From assembly GCA_026122225.1 (NCBI GenBank), contig JANEZZ010002670.1, positions 124,001 through 188,000 of the forward strand: a DNA stretch of 64,000 nucleotides, in the 5' to 3' direction. Below, in pieces: positions 9,678 to 20,754 of the stretch; within the stretch, counting starts at the first letter, position 1, and the number at the start of each line of letters is the position of its first letter. The stretch comes from Heloderma charlesbogerti (taxonomy: Eukaryota > Chordata > Lepidosauria > Squamata > Helodermatidae). The notes beneath the pieces were generated by a model. That model saw only the letters and a program-made list of their open reading frames with translations. It searched no databases and was not told where the DNA came from. Position numbers and translations under genes: made by a program.

Positions 9678-11383
9678 ATTCTAAGGCCTCCTGTGAGGCC
9701 TTGGCAAGGCACTTTGCAGATAAAATTGATCAGATTAGGTGTGATTCTCTGCACGCTGTGGATACAGTTAGTGAGCAAGAGGTGGCCTGTGGCAAACCGG
9801 TTTTGTGGGATTGGTTACAGCTTCTTCTTCCTGATGAAGTGGACAAGGTGCTTTCATCGGTACAGCCGACCACCTGCTTACTTGATCCTTGCCCATCTTG
9901 GCTCATTATGAGCTGCAGAGAGAGACTGGGTGAGGGGATCAAGGCGGTGGTGAACGCCTCCCTTGAGGAGGGAGTGATGCCATCAGCCCTCAAGGAGGCA
10001 GTGATAAGACCGCTCTTAAAGAAGCCCTCCTTGGATCCTCAAGTTCAGAACAACTTTCGCCCAGTCTCAAATCTGCCATTTTTGGGCAAGGTGATTGAGC
10101 GGGTGGTGGCGGTGCAGTTGAAGGCACACTTGGAAGAAACTGATTATCTAGACCCATTTCAGTCAGCCTTCAGGCCTGGGAATGGGACAGAAATGGCCTT
10201 GGTCGCCTTGGTAGATGATATGAGGAGGGCTCTGGATAGGGGTGAATGCTCCTTCCTTGTTCTCCTCGACCTCTCAGCGGCTTTTGATACTGTTGACCAC
10301 GGTATCCTCCTGGACCGCCTGGAGGGGTTGGGCATTGGAGACACTGTATTGCGGTGGTTCCGGTCCTTCCTCTCCGGCAGGTACCAGAGGGTAGCACTGG
10401 GAGAGGAGGTTTCGGACCCGTGGCCACTTACTTGTGAGGTGCCACAGGGTTCCATCCTCTCCCCGATGCTATTTAACATCTATGTGAAGCCACTGGGGGC
10501 TATCATCAGGAGGTTTGGGGTGCAGTGTCATCAATATGCGGATGACACGCAGCTCTACCTCTCGTTTAAATCTTCACCAAGGTTGGCCGTAGAATCCCTG
10601 TCCAAATGTCTGGAGACGGTGAGTGGCTGGATGGGGAGGAATAGGCTGAAGCTGAACCCTGACAAGACCAAGGTACTTTTGGTGGGAGACAAGAGGAGGC
10701 TGGGGGATGTTGACCTGGTGTTGAATGGGGTACGGCTACCCTTGAAAGACCAGGTCCGCAGCCTGGGGGTCATTTTGGACTCCCAGCTGTCCATGGAGGC
10801 TCAGGTGTCAGCTGTGAGCAGGACAGCGCTGTATCAACTCCATCTGTTACGGCGGCTGCACCCCTTCCTTCCCGACCATCTGCTCCCATCGGTAGTACAT
10901 GCCCTGGTCTCCTCTCGTTTAGACTACTGTAATGCGCTCTACGTGGGGTTACCCTTGAAGACGGTTCAGAAACTGCAGCTGGTACAGAATGCGGCGGCTC
11001 GCCTGATTAAAGGCAGCCGCCGGCGAGATCACATCACTCCAGTGCTGAAGGAGTTGCACTGGTTACCAGTTGTTTTCCGGGCCAAATTCAAGGTGTTGGT
11101 TTTGACCTTTAAAACCCTATATGGTTCCAGCCCAGCCTATCTTAAGGAGCGCCTCCAGCAGCACCAGACAGGCCGCTTAACAAGATCAGCCTCGGATGGC
11201 CTTCTCTCTGTCCCATCAGCCAGGACAGCTAGACTGGTGGGGACGAGGGAGAGGGCCTTCTCTGTGGTGGCCCCCACTCTGTGGAACTCCCTCCCTAGGG
11301 AACTCCGTCATGCCCCCTCTTTAATGAGCTTCCGTCGTGCATTAAAAACGTTGTTGTTCAGGCAGGCATTTGGGGTGGGTTAG
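9678..11383 (+). pseudogene. L2 ORF2 reverse transcriptase domain
   Basis: The open frame on paper starts at 9443, but the first about 79 codons belong to the inserted transposon. L2 homology starts at the duplication at 9678 (CEALARHFADKI). RT blocks follow in order: VIRPLLKKPSLD, NFRPVSNLPFLGKV, QSAFRPGNGTEMAL, LLDLSAAFDTVDHGIL, VPQGSILSPMLFNIY, QYADDTQLYLSF (catalytic YADD intact), LNPDKTKVLLVG and LDYCNALYVGLP, then the C-terminus at 11383. The frame is uninterrupted for over 560 codons. Confidence 0.93.
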
Positions 11384-11650
11384 GGTATTTTAGAAAATGT
11401 TTTTATTGTAGAATTTTATTGTTTTAAACTGTTTTATTGTATGTTGTACATCGCCCAGAGTGGCTGGGTGACCAGCCAGATGGGCGATTAATAAATTTAA
11501 TAATAAATAAATAAATCTGAAGCTGCCAGAGCCAGAATCCCCTCTCTTGCACACTTTTTAAAGGTACAGGAACTTCTGTTCTTCTCATTATTGTTTTGTA
11601 TTCCACATGTAAAACCACCACCACCACCATTTTCAGGGCATTACTTAACT

Positions 11651-11766
11651 CTGGGGTAGGTAACCTCATGGACTACAACTACCATCCTCCCTGACCATTG
11701 GCTATGCTGCCTGGGGCTGATGGGAGTGGGAGTCAACATCTGAATGGCCACAGGTTACCCAACCCT
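11651..11766. mobile_element. Short palindromic hAT-like MITE
   Basis: GGGGTAGGTAACCTCATGG at the left is mirrored by CCACAGGTTACCCAACCCTG at the right, around a GACTACAACTACCATCC/GGGCTGATGGGAGTGG core. This is the common reptile/bird-type MITE recognisable by 'ACTACAACTCCCATCA'. I found no convincing flanking duplication, so its age or class is inferred from resemblance. Confidence 0.7.
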
Positions 11767-12640
11767 GCTTTAAACTGTTCATAGCAAATTCTCACATCCT
11801 CTTTTCTCAAAAGGATGGGCATGTAATTTTCTATGTATGTCTTCCCACAGGCTCACAGCATGGCTCAAACAACCCGCCCCCCTTTCTTTCTTCTTCACAT
11901 GAATTAGCCTGGATGCCTGAGTTAAAAATGAATATGCTAAATGCACCCTCTTTGGGGGAAATTGTCTGTGTCCCCTGTACACAAAAGCTGGTGAAGACAT
12001 CTTGGCATTTTGTTTTGTTTTGTTCATCTTCCTTCATTTTATGGTTCAAGAGTAAAAACAAATAGGGTATAAATTGTACAAGAGCAGAAGCCCTTTTATG
12101 GGAAAGGCTGTGCAATTCCAAAAGAGAAACCACCCACACCCCTATGAGCTATTCAATTTTCTCCACAGGAATTGTTTCTGTCGATAGTTTGATTGAAATT
12201 GGGCTGAAAGGGAAGACAAAAGAAAGTTTAATCAGGAGGTTGTCAACAGACTCCTTTCGCTTAAGAATTAGTGGACAGCCTAGGCTCCTGCATACGGCGT
12301 ATGTTTCCTGCAGATAAATCTCTTGGGGGAGATTGGGAAAATATAGCAATGCTCTTTGAGTCTTTCAAGAAAACTGTTGAAGATTGCCTACAGTAGACAT
12401 GTCCATGCAAACGGCCTATGCCAATGATTGGCGCTTTTCATGCTGTCAGTGTGAGCTACTCATGGAGATGCTCGGTGCTTTAAGACTTCAAACGTACAAT
12501 CTCCTTAACTGAATTGTTCACACACACGCATACACACATAAATGCCAGTTAATGATGTCATGAAAACTCCCATTGTAGGACACTGACATTAGCCATTCCT
12601 GGGTCTGGGAGCAAACAAGCCAATAAGGAGCACTGAATGC
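11767..12640. other. No recognised feature
   Basis: AT-rich intergenic sequence with a short CACACACG/CATACACACATA run near 12530. No gene, terminal repeat or known repeat core was seen. Confidence 0.5.
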
Positions 12641-12647
12641 ACGAGAT

Positions 12648-12915
12648 AGGGGTGTTGAACCTCTTTCAGCAGGAGGGCCAAATTCCATTCGGAGAAGCTC
12701 TTGGGGGATGAGGGTTGCATTTCAATAATGAGTGGGGCCAAAGAGAAAAGGGGATGGGCCAAAGGGGCAGGGCCAAACATACCAAAAATGCCAGCATATT
12801 TCAGCTTAAAGATCTTACTGCCAGGAAATAAGTCTTAGGGGTGCTGCACAACAAGAGGAAGAACTCCACAAAAGCCAGGTAAAGTTTGGTTCGATTGGGG
12901 TAAAAATTAGAAATC
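12648..12915. repeat. Dispersed repeat H (likely hAT-related), copy 1
   Basis: The words CTCTTTCAGCAGGAGGGCCAAATTCCATT, GTGGGGCCAAA, AATGCCAGCATATTT and AGCTTAAAG recur in order at 19128-19440. A 5' piece recurs at 37394-37462 (GGGAACCTCTTTCAGCCC). GGGGTGTTGAACCTCTTTCAG resembles the hAT MITE left end GGGGTGGGGAACCT, so a hAT origin is inferred. No duplication could be identified. Confidence 0.55.
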
Positions 12916-12927
12916 CTTGCTCAATCC

Positions 12928-13310
12928 AAAATATGATATATGGCTGCAAAAAAGGCAAAAGCTATTTTGGTCTGCATTAATAGTAGTATAGCTTCCGAAT
13001 CATGTGAAGTACTAGTTCCCCTCCAGTCAGCACTGGTTAGGCCTCATCTGGAGTACTGTGTCCATTTCTGGGTGCCACACTTTAAGAAGGATGCAGACAG
13101 AGGGTTCAGAGGAGGGCAACGAAGATGATCAGGGGACTGGGAACAAAGCCCTATGAAGAGAGACTGAAAGAACTGGGCATGTTTAGCCTTGGAAAGAGAA
13201 GACTAAGGGGAGATATGATAGCACTTTTCAAGTACTTGAAAGGCTGTCACTGAGAGGAAGGCCAGGATCTCTTCTCGGTCATCCCAGAATGCAGGACATG
13301 GAGTAATGCA
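12928..13310 (+). mobile_element. CR1 LINE 3' fragment
   Basis: The frame contains [18 protein letters not shown], then [22 protein letters not shown]. Further on come [22 protein letters not shown] words in shifted frames, which form the CR1 ORF2 C-terminus. Several frameshifts are present. It ends before the usual CR1 3' tail near 13310. Confidence 0.85.
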
Positions 13311-13699
13311 GAGAATGCAATGTCAGACTTGTGTGACTCATGGAGCCCAGAAAAGATCGTCTGCCCTTTTTTCCTGGAATGAGCAGCCACACAGAGTTGG
13401 ATGGGCATAGAGAAAAAACACGAGAAGCCCTATATAAGGATTGTGTAGCCTGTCCCTGATCTGCATTGTTTCTCTTCGAGTATCCTACACTCGAGTATTC
13501 AAGTGTAGGATGGGCAAAGGACCTTTAAAAAGCCACTCAAGTACATTAAGAGGAAGAAACAGTATTTTCCTCCCTTTATGTTGGGGCTGGATAATGTGGT
13601 GCCCACAGACATCTTTCTTGGCACTCTCCAAGGTGCTGAGGGAAGGCGTGGACACCTGATTCCATCCAGGAATCTGGTGGAACACACACCCCTTCCTAC

Positions 13700-14128
13700 A
13701 CTTCTGAGTCCAGCTCACTGATCCCCTTGACCCCGCTCGCCCCCTGCTCATGTTCCATGAGCAACCTGCACTCACCCCAGCAACCTCCTCGAGTTCCGCA
13801 ATTGCCATTTTTTGAAAAAGAAAATGGTGATCGCAAAAAGGCGTGCGAAAATGTGCATTTTCGTGAATGCGCATATTCACACATATGCAAATACACATGC
13901 ACATTTGTGTAAATGCACATTTCCATGCATACATAAATATGCACATATTGCAATCGCCATTTTATTTTTCAAAAATGGTGACCATGGAGCTCAACAAGGC
14001 TGCTGGGCTGAGTGTGAGCTGCTCAATGAGCGCAGGAGGGGCTTGAGTGTGGTCCGAGGATTGGTAAGTGGGGGCAGTAGCTGGGCAGGCACCCGGAGAA
14101 CCCAGAGGGGGTGGCTTCGCACATCCCT
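13700..14128. mobile_element. Probable palindromic hAT-like element, left end unresolved
   Basis: An AT-rich hairpin core around CAATTGCCATTTTTTGAAAA (about 13800) and CAATCGCCATTTTATTTTTCAAAAATGGTG (about 13955) is flanked by GC-rich arms. It ends CACATCCCTG at 14119-14128. An outward donor-like motif GGTAAGTGGG is at 14063-14072. The right terminus resembles other hAT-like ends here, but the left terminus and duplication were not found. Confidence 0.5.
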
Positions 14129-14557
14129 GAAGCTGCTCCACCCCTCCCATTTTTTCTGGCTGCTAGGGCCACTTCAAAGAAAAGTGAGAGCCTCCAGCTA
14201 CTGCCAACTTCCTTTCCCATGAATGCCTCTTGGCCTGACATGGGACTCAAAAGCATTCATAGGAAATGCAAAGGGCAGGCAGTTGAAGACCAAGTCTTTC
14301 CCGGCCACAAAGAAAAAGAAGGGAAAAGAGAAAAAGAGACTCTTCCTAACTTCCGTCTGGCAAGCTGGAGGGAGGAGGCAGGTGGAGCTAGGAAGGGCAG
14401 TGATAAGCCCACTGGAGGGTCAGGGAAGCCAGCAGGGACTGGAAGAGCCACCTGGGAGCAACGTTGGGGGCTGGGGAAGGTTGGGTGTTTGTATGTCTCA
14501 ATGGATGAGGGCTGCATGTGTGTGAGAAAGGGAAAGGGTGGGATAAAGGCTTTGGGG
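14129..14557. other. No recognised feature
   Basis: Purine-rich plus-strand sequence (AAGAAAAAGAAGGG) with open frames that lack any recognisable motif. It lies between two transposons. Confidence 0.45.
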
Positions 14558-14855
14558 AAGGGATGTACAGACTGTGTAAAATCCACTCCATCTGTGTTTC
14601 GTGGATTGCCATTCCATCATCCTCCCACAGACGGATCCGAATATTTTCTTTTTGTCATGCAGAAAAATATGGAAATAATTATGTAAATATTTACACAAGT
14701 ATTTATGTAAGTATTTACATAATTTACCTCAGTACGTAATATTTAGTGTATTGTCCCCCATTCCATTCAACGTTTCCTCAGCAGAAACGTACGTATATTT
14801 CTACGGATTTATATGCGTAAATTTTGGGAAAGTAAAAAAAAAAATGATCCAGAAG
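14558..14855 (-). mobile_element. Repeat family B (hAT-like), partial, reverse orientation
   Basis: Starting at AGGGATGTACAGACTG, this is the reverse complement of the element at 19668-20617. It shares GGGGGACAATACACTAAA, CTTTCCCAAAATTTAC and a run of TACGTAAAT/TATTTACGTAA half-palindromes. Its other end is missing where MHH copy 3 begins at 14856. Confidence 0.72.
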
Positions 14856-15738
14856 TAGGGATATATTAAAGTCACTTACCTTTTCAAAGGGTGACATTCA
14901 TGGGGGGGGGGCGCTCCGTCCCTCCCCCCCCAAATCCTGGCTGGCCGGCTCCGCTCCGCAGGGATTCTGCGGAGCAGCCGGCCGGCTCCGCCAGCGGCCG
15001 GACATCCGGCCGCTGGCTAGCAGGGACGCAAATGGCGGCGGCCATAGCCGCCGCCATTTGAGTCCCTGCAGTCAGCCGTGATAGGCTACGTAAATGTTTA
15101 CGTAGCCTATCACGGCTGATTTAAAAGAAAAAAAAAGCGTGTATGCAAATGGTGGCGCCCATGGGCGCCGCCATTTGTGTTCCTTATTTTGGCACGTCTT
15201 AGTTTACATAAACATTTACGTAGACTAAGATGGCGAAAGTAAGGGGAACGCAAATAGCGTAGCGTCTACACTATTTGCGTTCCCCTTATTTTCGCTGTCT
15301 TAGTCTACGTAAACGTTTACGTAGACTAAGACGTGCCGAAATAAGGAATGCAAATGGTGGCACCCATGGGTGCCGCCATTTGTGTACGCGCGTTTTTTAT
15401 TCTTTTAAATCAGCCGTGATAGGCTACGTAAAGATTTATGTAGCCTATCACGGTGTTTTTTAAAAATCTAGCCGTGATAGGCTAGGTAAATCTTTACGTA
15501 GCCTATCACGTTTTTTTGTTTTGTTTTGTTTTTAACTGGAAATGGCGGCGGCAGCAGCCAGTCAAAAGACCAGCCGCCGCAGCTGCCGCAGCTGCCGCCG
15601 CCAGGAAGATCCGCCCAAGGTAAGTCCCATCCCGGGGAGGGCGGGGGGGGCAGACCATTCCGCCACTGATTTCGGGGGGCCAAATGCACTGGCATTCAGC
15701 CTCCCCAAGATTCGTGGCGAAATTCTCTGACATCCCTA
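14856..15738 (-). mobile_element. MHH copy 3 (883 bp), no TSD found
   Basis: The left end TAGGGATATATTAAAGTCACTTACC is the B end and the right end GAATTCTCTGACATCCCTA is the A end. Palindromes of the GATAGGCTACGTAA type lie at 15077-15117, 15415-15453 and 15472-15510. TAGTCTACGTAA types lie at about 15197-15232 and 15298-15333. CAAATGG/CCATTTG types lie at 15011-15060 and 15143-15180. The A-end segment starts ATGGCGGCGGCAGCAGCC at 15541 and leads to AAG/GTAAGTCCC at 15617-15628. The flanks TCCAGAAG and GGTTAATT do not match, and family B does not resume on the right, so a deletion after insertion is likely. Confidence 0.88.
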
Positions 15739-15871
15739 GGTTAATTTTCCTTTCTGACTGGCCACACTTCTCCTGGTAGCCACTTTGTAGTGGTGCCAAG
15801 GACAGTTTCTCGAAATGCCAGATGTGCCCACTGGCCTAGAAAAGTGGTCTGCCCCTGCTTTCTGTTTCAGC

Positions 15872-16487
15872 TAGGGTCCTAGGAACTCCTGTGAGTCTGT
15901 CCATGATCTGCTCACCAGAACCCTGCCCACTGCAAGACCTGGCTCACCCTGGGAAATGAGCCAGCTGGAGGATTGCAGGGGCCCAGCAAGGACTGTTGCT
16001 GCTGCCGCAGCAAGCAACTGCGTCCCTTTCTGCCCAGCACTGGCAGAGAGGGGCAGAGTTGCTCTTGGCAGCAGGATGCGAAGCAAGAGGGAAGCACTGC
16101 TTCTCTTTCGCTTCCCATCCTGCAGTCTCTGTCACCACCCAGAGCAACTGCACCTCTCTCTGCTGAGCACTGGCAGAGAGGGGTGCATTTGCCCTGGGAG
16201 GTGGCAGCCACGGGAGAGGGCCTCTCTTGCTACTGCCGCCCAAAGCAACTGTGCCTCTCTCTGCCGACCACTGGCAGAGGGGGATATAGTTGCTCTCGGC
16301 AGCAGGATGGGCTGGCTTCCCACCCTGCCGTCACCCCTCAGGCAAGCAACGGGGACTGCTGCACTTGTCCAACTAGGCATGTGCTGAGTCGGGCAAAAGC
16401 AGGAAGTCTCAGACTGGCATCCGGGGGACTGAACTGGCAGGAACCTGCTGAGCTTGAGCACCCAGAGGAACACTCATGACATCCCTA
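15872..16487. mobile_element. hAT-like non-autonomous element with internal repeats, TSD GTTTCAGC
   Basis: TAGGGTCC at 15872 and CATCCCTA ending at 16487 are flanked by perfect GTTTCAGC copies (15864-15871 and 16488-16495). The centre (about 16010-16320) has three diverged copies of a unit: AGCAACTG, then CTCTCTGC, then ACTGGCAGAG, then GGGG, then TTGCTCT/TTGCCCT, then GGCAGC. It does not share the MHH hairpins. Confidence 0.88.
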
Positions 16488-16635
16488 GTTTCAGCTACTC
16501 TGGGGAAATGTTTGACCCTGGTAGAACACTTGTCTCTGAAGTCAGTAGAGGACCACAGAGGTCTGTTTGTTGGGAGAGCTTGGCTGTATGTATGGTAAGA
16601 CACTGAATTTGCTTGGCCAGGCCTTGAGAAATTTC

Positions 16636-17435
16636 TAGGGCTGTGCACCGCTTCAGCCTGAGGCCTGACGCCTGAATTGAAGCGGGCTACTTCAGGTCAC
16701 TTTGAGCCCCTCCAGAGGCATAGCAGAGGGGGCACCAAGCAACCCGGAGCAGGTCGGGGCTCTCCAAAGTGCTTAGGGGGCTTTGGAGCTTCGGCACCCC
16801 TGACCCAGCCATGCCAGCACCTCCAGGTCCTTACCTGAGCTGCCCGCCGCCGCTGCCGCCCCCTCGATCACTGCCATCACTGTCTCTGCCACTGCTGGCT
16901 CTGCCTTCTCGTCCTCCATCACTGCCCTCATTGCTGCTGCCAGCTCAGAGGCCTAGACTTGTGCCGGCTCTTATTGCAGGGAGTCGCCATTTTTAAAATG
17001 GCAACTTCCAGGAACTTCCTGGCAGTTGGCATTTTAAAAATGGTGACTCCCTGCAATAAGATCCGATGCATCCAGGCCTCAGGAACTGGTGGTGGCGATG
17101 ATGGAGGTGGTGGTGGAGGAGGAGGAGGAGGAAGCAAGGAGAAGTCAGTAGTGGAGGTGGTGGCAGCAGAGGAGAGGGCAGTGGTGGAGGAGGCAGCAGT
17201 GGAGGAGGAGGAGGCAGTGGTGGTGGAGGAGGAGGAGAAGACAAGGTGAGGAGCTGGGGGTTTGCGCGGGAGCATCAGGGGAGGACCCGAAGTGGGGTTT
17301 GGCCATCCGAATCCCACCTCAGGTTCAGGGCCAAGTCGGGTTGGGGGGGGCGAATCCACCCGAGCCAAATCAGGCCCACCTCCAAAGCCACAAATCAGCT
17401 TCCAAGTTGGATTGGGGGGTCTCCGCACAGCCCTA
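16636..17435. mobile_element. hAT-like family C element (TAGGGCTGTGCAC), TSD GAAATTTC
   Basis: TAGGGCTG at 16636 and CAGCCCTA ending at 17435 are flanked by perfect GAAATTTC (16628-16635 and 17436-17443). A strong palindrome at about 16971-17063 (GCAGGGAGTCGCCATTTTTAAAA mirrored) sits in the middle, followed by GGA/GGT-rich repeats. Outward donor-like motifs are present: CAG/GTAAGG on the minus strand at about 16829-16837 and AAG/GTGAGG on the plus strand at about 17243-17251. A much larger relative occupies 53175-56178. Confidence 0.9.
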
Positions 17436-17443
17436 GAAATTTC

Positions 17444-18680
17444 ATTCTGGGTTTCCACATGCTAGTGCTGCATTACAAAATCCACATATCTGTTAAGACC
17501 ACACATTAGCAGATGTACAGCTTATATTAAGTGACATCGTGTACTCTAAAAATGAAGCAAAGCAAATATAACTTCATCCACTTGGTGTTGAATTAGAAGG
17601 CAATTTGAATTTAATAAATGAAAAAAATGCATGCTGTGGTGACAGTTACTTTGCATTAAATAACGGTACCTCAGAACATTTACTCAGGTTGCACAACATC
17701 CTGTAAAATTAGTTGGCAGCAAACAGAGTTAAACTACTCTCTCACAAGTAGCCATGTGGCATTTGGCTAACAGTATGTGAAATAAATGTCTTATTAAGCT
17801 TAAATTAAATCCATGCTGGCAAGATGTAATCCAGTGTATTATAAGTGGGCAAAATCATTCCAAGTAAGTACAGAACAGATTTCCTAAGCTTAAAAGAAGA
17901 AACTGAACATGAAGTCTGTGTTCCTTTCTTTGCTTTTGGAATCCATTTTATTTATACATTTCCAATCCTAGGCATGAACTTATATAAAATTAGTTATATA
18001 AGTTCACTTTTAGGATTGTGACGGAATGATCATTTAGATTATCAGTAGGCCTGGTGCTTCTCCACCAACAGCCAGCCTTCAGTGGAAACCCTTTCTCTTG
18101 GCTTCAATAGAAGACTTCCATCCAATCCCATAAGAGATATGTAATCCTTGATCACCAGGGATCTGGGGCCATTATTCAGACCTCCAAGGCAGGGAGAAGT
18201 CTAAGACTTGTTGTTGTTGTTGTTGTTGTTGCTGTCGTCATCTTCTTTTTGTCAGTATTTTACTATTATTGAAGTATGGTTTGCTTATATAGGCTGTCAG
18301 GCTTATATCCACCATGACATATCTGAAAAAAGTGAAATGAAAAGGAAGAAGAAAGAAGCATTTGTAGGCCAGAAGTCTTCCCAGTGTGAACAACTCCCCT
18401 ATAGGAAGGAAGTGGATGCAGGGTAAGAGACCTATGGAAAACCATGTTCCATTGCACTGTTCATAAAATGCATGAGAGAGTCCATAAAAGCACACTCTGT
18501 TTGCAGGATTACATTGAGCTTCTGAATTTCAGGCAGCTTTGGCTGTCCTTCCCATTGAGCTAGGGTTGCTAGAGAAGCCTTATACAGTGCCATACCATTT
18601 TTGTATCAAACCCACCAGTATTGTCTACTGTGACCAACAGCAGTTCTCTAAGGTCTCAGCCAGAGATCTTTTCCTATCAC
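17444..18680. other. No recognised gene; (TTG)n run at 18210-18232
   Basis: AT-rich unique-looking sequence. A short (GTT)n microsatellite lies near 18210. No LINE, SINE or transposon end was recognised. Confidence 0.5.
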
Positions 18681-18688
18681 CTTTCACC

Positions 18689-19093
18689 TAGGGATGTTGG
18701 AGTAATCTGTTTGGGGAGTGGAGTTCAACAAGTTTTCCTAGGTTCAACTCCCCACCCCACCCCGACTTCATTTCAGTTCCTGCTGCAGCGCTTGACTCGA
18801 TCTACAGTGAGTCAGGCCAGTTCGTAGTTTTTCCAGGCATTTTGCACTTCCCCCCCCTCTCAGGTTCCCCAATTTGCACAAATTGGGCTGCAATTTGTGC
18901 AAATTGCTCAAATATTTTGCATGGATTGCTCATAAATTTGCACCAATTGCAGAACCTGTGAAAATAAAATCTGCAAAAAAAAGTTCCCAAAAATTCAGGG
19001 AAAAGCCCACAGCTTGGCTTGCAAACATAAATGGAGCTGCGGAACTCCATTGAGTCAAAAAAGAACCAGATTTCCCATCGACAGACATCCCTA
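18689..19093. mobile_element. hAT-like family E element (405 bp), TSD CTTTCACC/CTTTTACC
   Basis: TAGGGATG at 18689 and CATCCCTA ending at 19093 are flanked by 8-bp sequences matching at 7 of 8 (18681-18688 and 19094-19101). The centre is palindromic (CAATTTGCACAAATTG, GCAATTTGTGCAAATTG). The right end GAACCAGATTTCCC is homologous to that of 59101-59637. Confidence 0.85.
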
Positions 19094-19127
19094 CTTTTAC
19101 CTGACCTTTCTAACTCAGTGAAGTTGA

Positions 19128-19440
19128 TGCTGTTTCAGGCTGAGGGCCAAATTCCATTTTGAAGAAGCCCTCGGGGCTGCATTGGGTGGGGCCAAATGCA
19201 AAAGAGGTGGGACTGAAAATGCCAACATATTTTAGCTTAAAGTTCTTCCTGCCAATAACTAAGCCTTAGGAGAGGCATTTCAGCCTTTAGAATGGGGGGA
19301 AATTGCACAACAGCCAAAAAACCATGCAATAATTGTGGCTTAGGGGAAAGAGGGTGAGACCAGGGGAAGGGGGCATGGCCAGCTGGGGAACCCCAGAGTC
19401 TAGCTGGCTGCATTTGGCAGGCTGTGTTTGGCCCCCAGGC
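19128..19440. repeat. Dispersed repeat H, copy 2
   Basis: It shares ordered words with 12648-12915: GAGGGCCAAATTCCATTTTG, GTGGGGCCAAA, AAAATGCCAACATATTTTAGC, TGCCAATAACTAAG. It runs into a minus-strand SINE fragment on its right. Confidence 0.55.
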
Positions 19441-19451
19441 CTGAGGTTTTG

Positions 19452-19535
19452 CACCTCTGTTCTAACTGGAGACAGAGCCTGGAACCTTCTGCATGCAAAA
19501 CAGTTGCTCAACCACTGACCTATGGCGCCATTCCA
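19452..19535 (-). mobile_element. tRNA-derived SINE fragment
   Basis: The reverse strand reads an A-box-like ATAGGTCAGTGGTTGAGCAAC, then TTTTGCATGC and a B-box-like GGTTCCAGGCTC, as in the SINEs at 32885 and 60815. It is only the tRNA-like head, and it is not a functional tRNA because no cloverleaf is preserved. Confidence 0.7.
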
Positions 19536-19667
19536 GCCTTCCCTGTTTGGCCACAGAGGTCTTTTCAGGTGTATAGCTCAGTTGGCTTTGCCACTGAAGT
19601 CCCCATTCCTCCTACTACAAGAAAGTATGAGGGCACTGCTTCAGTATGAGTGAACAGACACTAGGAT

Positions 19668-20617
19668 TAGGGATGGTGGAGAAATTTGAGATGGATTAAA
19701 ATGAGCTCGGATTTCTAAGGATCCAACATGCGGAATCTACTGCAGAGCACCCACACACACACCCTCAGGCTGTGCAGAATGGACTTCGGTATGATTTTTT
19801 TACTTTCCCAAAATTTACACACATAAATCCATAGAAAAATATGTAAGTTTCTGCTGAGGAAATATTGAATGGAATGGGGGACAATACACTAAACATTACG
19901 TACTGAGCTAAATTATGTAAATAATTACGTAAATACTTACGTAAATATTTCCGTATTTTTCCTAGGAATGTTGGAGAATTCTACCATGGACTTCAGTGAG
20001 GCTGGATTCTTTAGAATCCGGCCCCCCAGGGTCTGTGGAGGAACGGACTACCCCCCCGCCACCCCCTGAAATCTCCCCGGAACAAACCTATCTGGCAGTG
20101 GCTCCGGGTCGTCTTCCAGCCACTGTCGGGCTGCGGCTACAAATGGCGGCAACTACGCCGGCCACCATTTGCGTCCCTGCCAAGCCATGATAGGCTACGT
20201 AAGTATCTACATAGTCTATCATGGCAAAAGGCAGGGACACAAATGGCATAGCGGCCGCCATTTGCATCCCCGCCTTTTGCCATGATGGGCTACGTAGATA
20301 CTTACATAACCTATCACGGTTTGGCAGGGACGCAAATGGCATCCGGCATAGCGGCCACCATTTGCAGCTGCAGCCCAGTGGCTCTGCAGCCTTGCCGCAG
20401 AGCAGAGCCGGCTGGGGAGGATTCCAGGGTAGGGAGGGATGGATTGCCTCCCCCCTCCACTGCGGACTGCTGGCCGGAACAGGGTAAGTATTTCACACAG
20501 CCCTAATTTTTCCACATGATGAAAAAAACATGTGCTTCCATCTGTGGGTGAATGAAAGGCTCCTGACAATCCGCAAAACACAGATGGAGCAGATTTTAAA
20601 CAGTCCGTACATCCCTA
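19668..20617 (+). mobile_element. hAT-like family B element, TSD ACTAGGAT, host of MHH copy 4
   Basis: TAGGGATGG at 19668 and CATCCCTA ending at 20617 are flanked by perfect ACTAGGAT (19660-19667 and 20618-20625). Without the nested copy it is 399 bp. Relatives are at 14558-14855 (reverse) and 47781-48220. The inner part has repeated TACGTAAAT steps (19925-19950), reminiscent of the CTACGTAAA core of the MHH hairpins. Confidence 0.92.
19963..20505 (+). mobile_element. MHH copy 4 (543 bp, short subfamily), TSD ATTTTTCC
   Basis: TAGGAATG at 19963 and CAGCCCTA ending at 20505 are flanked by perfect ATTTTTCC (19955-19962 and 20506-20513). The A end has its own stem GGATTCTTTAGAATCC (about 20015). 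Hairpins are at 20186-20224 and 20278-20319 (GATAGGCTACGTA type) and about 20140-20175 and 20235-20270 (AAATGGC/GCCATTTG). The B-end donor AGG/GTAAGTA is at 20481-20490. The A-end donor is degraded. Confidence 0.93.
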
Positions 20618-20754
20618 ACTAGGATTGCCATCTGTTTCCTCACAGGCTCCTGTGCTTTTAATAGATGCATGGGAGGCAGAAACCCTGCAAGTGAAGCAGC
20701 CTCCAGTGTGAAGATAAAGTGATGGGGGAAAACGTACACCTAATGAATTTCAAC

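Larger units (their letters stand above)
6790..11517 (+). mobile_element. Nearly full-length L2-clade LINE interrupted by MHH copy 2
   Basis: The element has a GC-rich 5' region with two tandem units (6852-7370), an endonuclease frame, an RT frame ending at 11383, and a 3' tail (GCCCAGAGTGGCTGG, GGGCGATTAATAAATTTAATA) ending in AATAAATAAAT at about 11517. The motif set is that of vertebrate L2 ORF2. Without the 872-bp insertion and its duplication it is about 3.85 kb. The 5' limit is uncertain because 6786-6850 is unassigned. The long frame continuity suggests a young copy. Confidence 0.9.

Noticed and set aside
14856..15738. A target duplication for MHH copy 3
   Set aside because: TCCAGAAG and GGTTAATT differ, and the interrupted family B element does not resume on the right. 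The flanks were probably altered after insertion.
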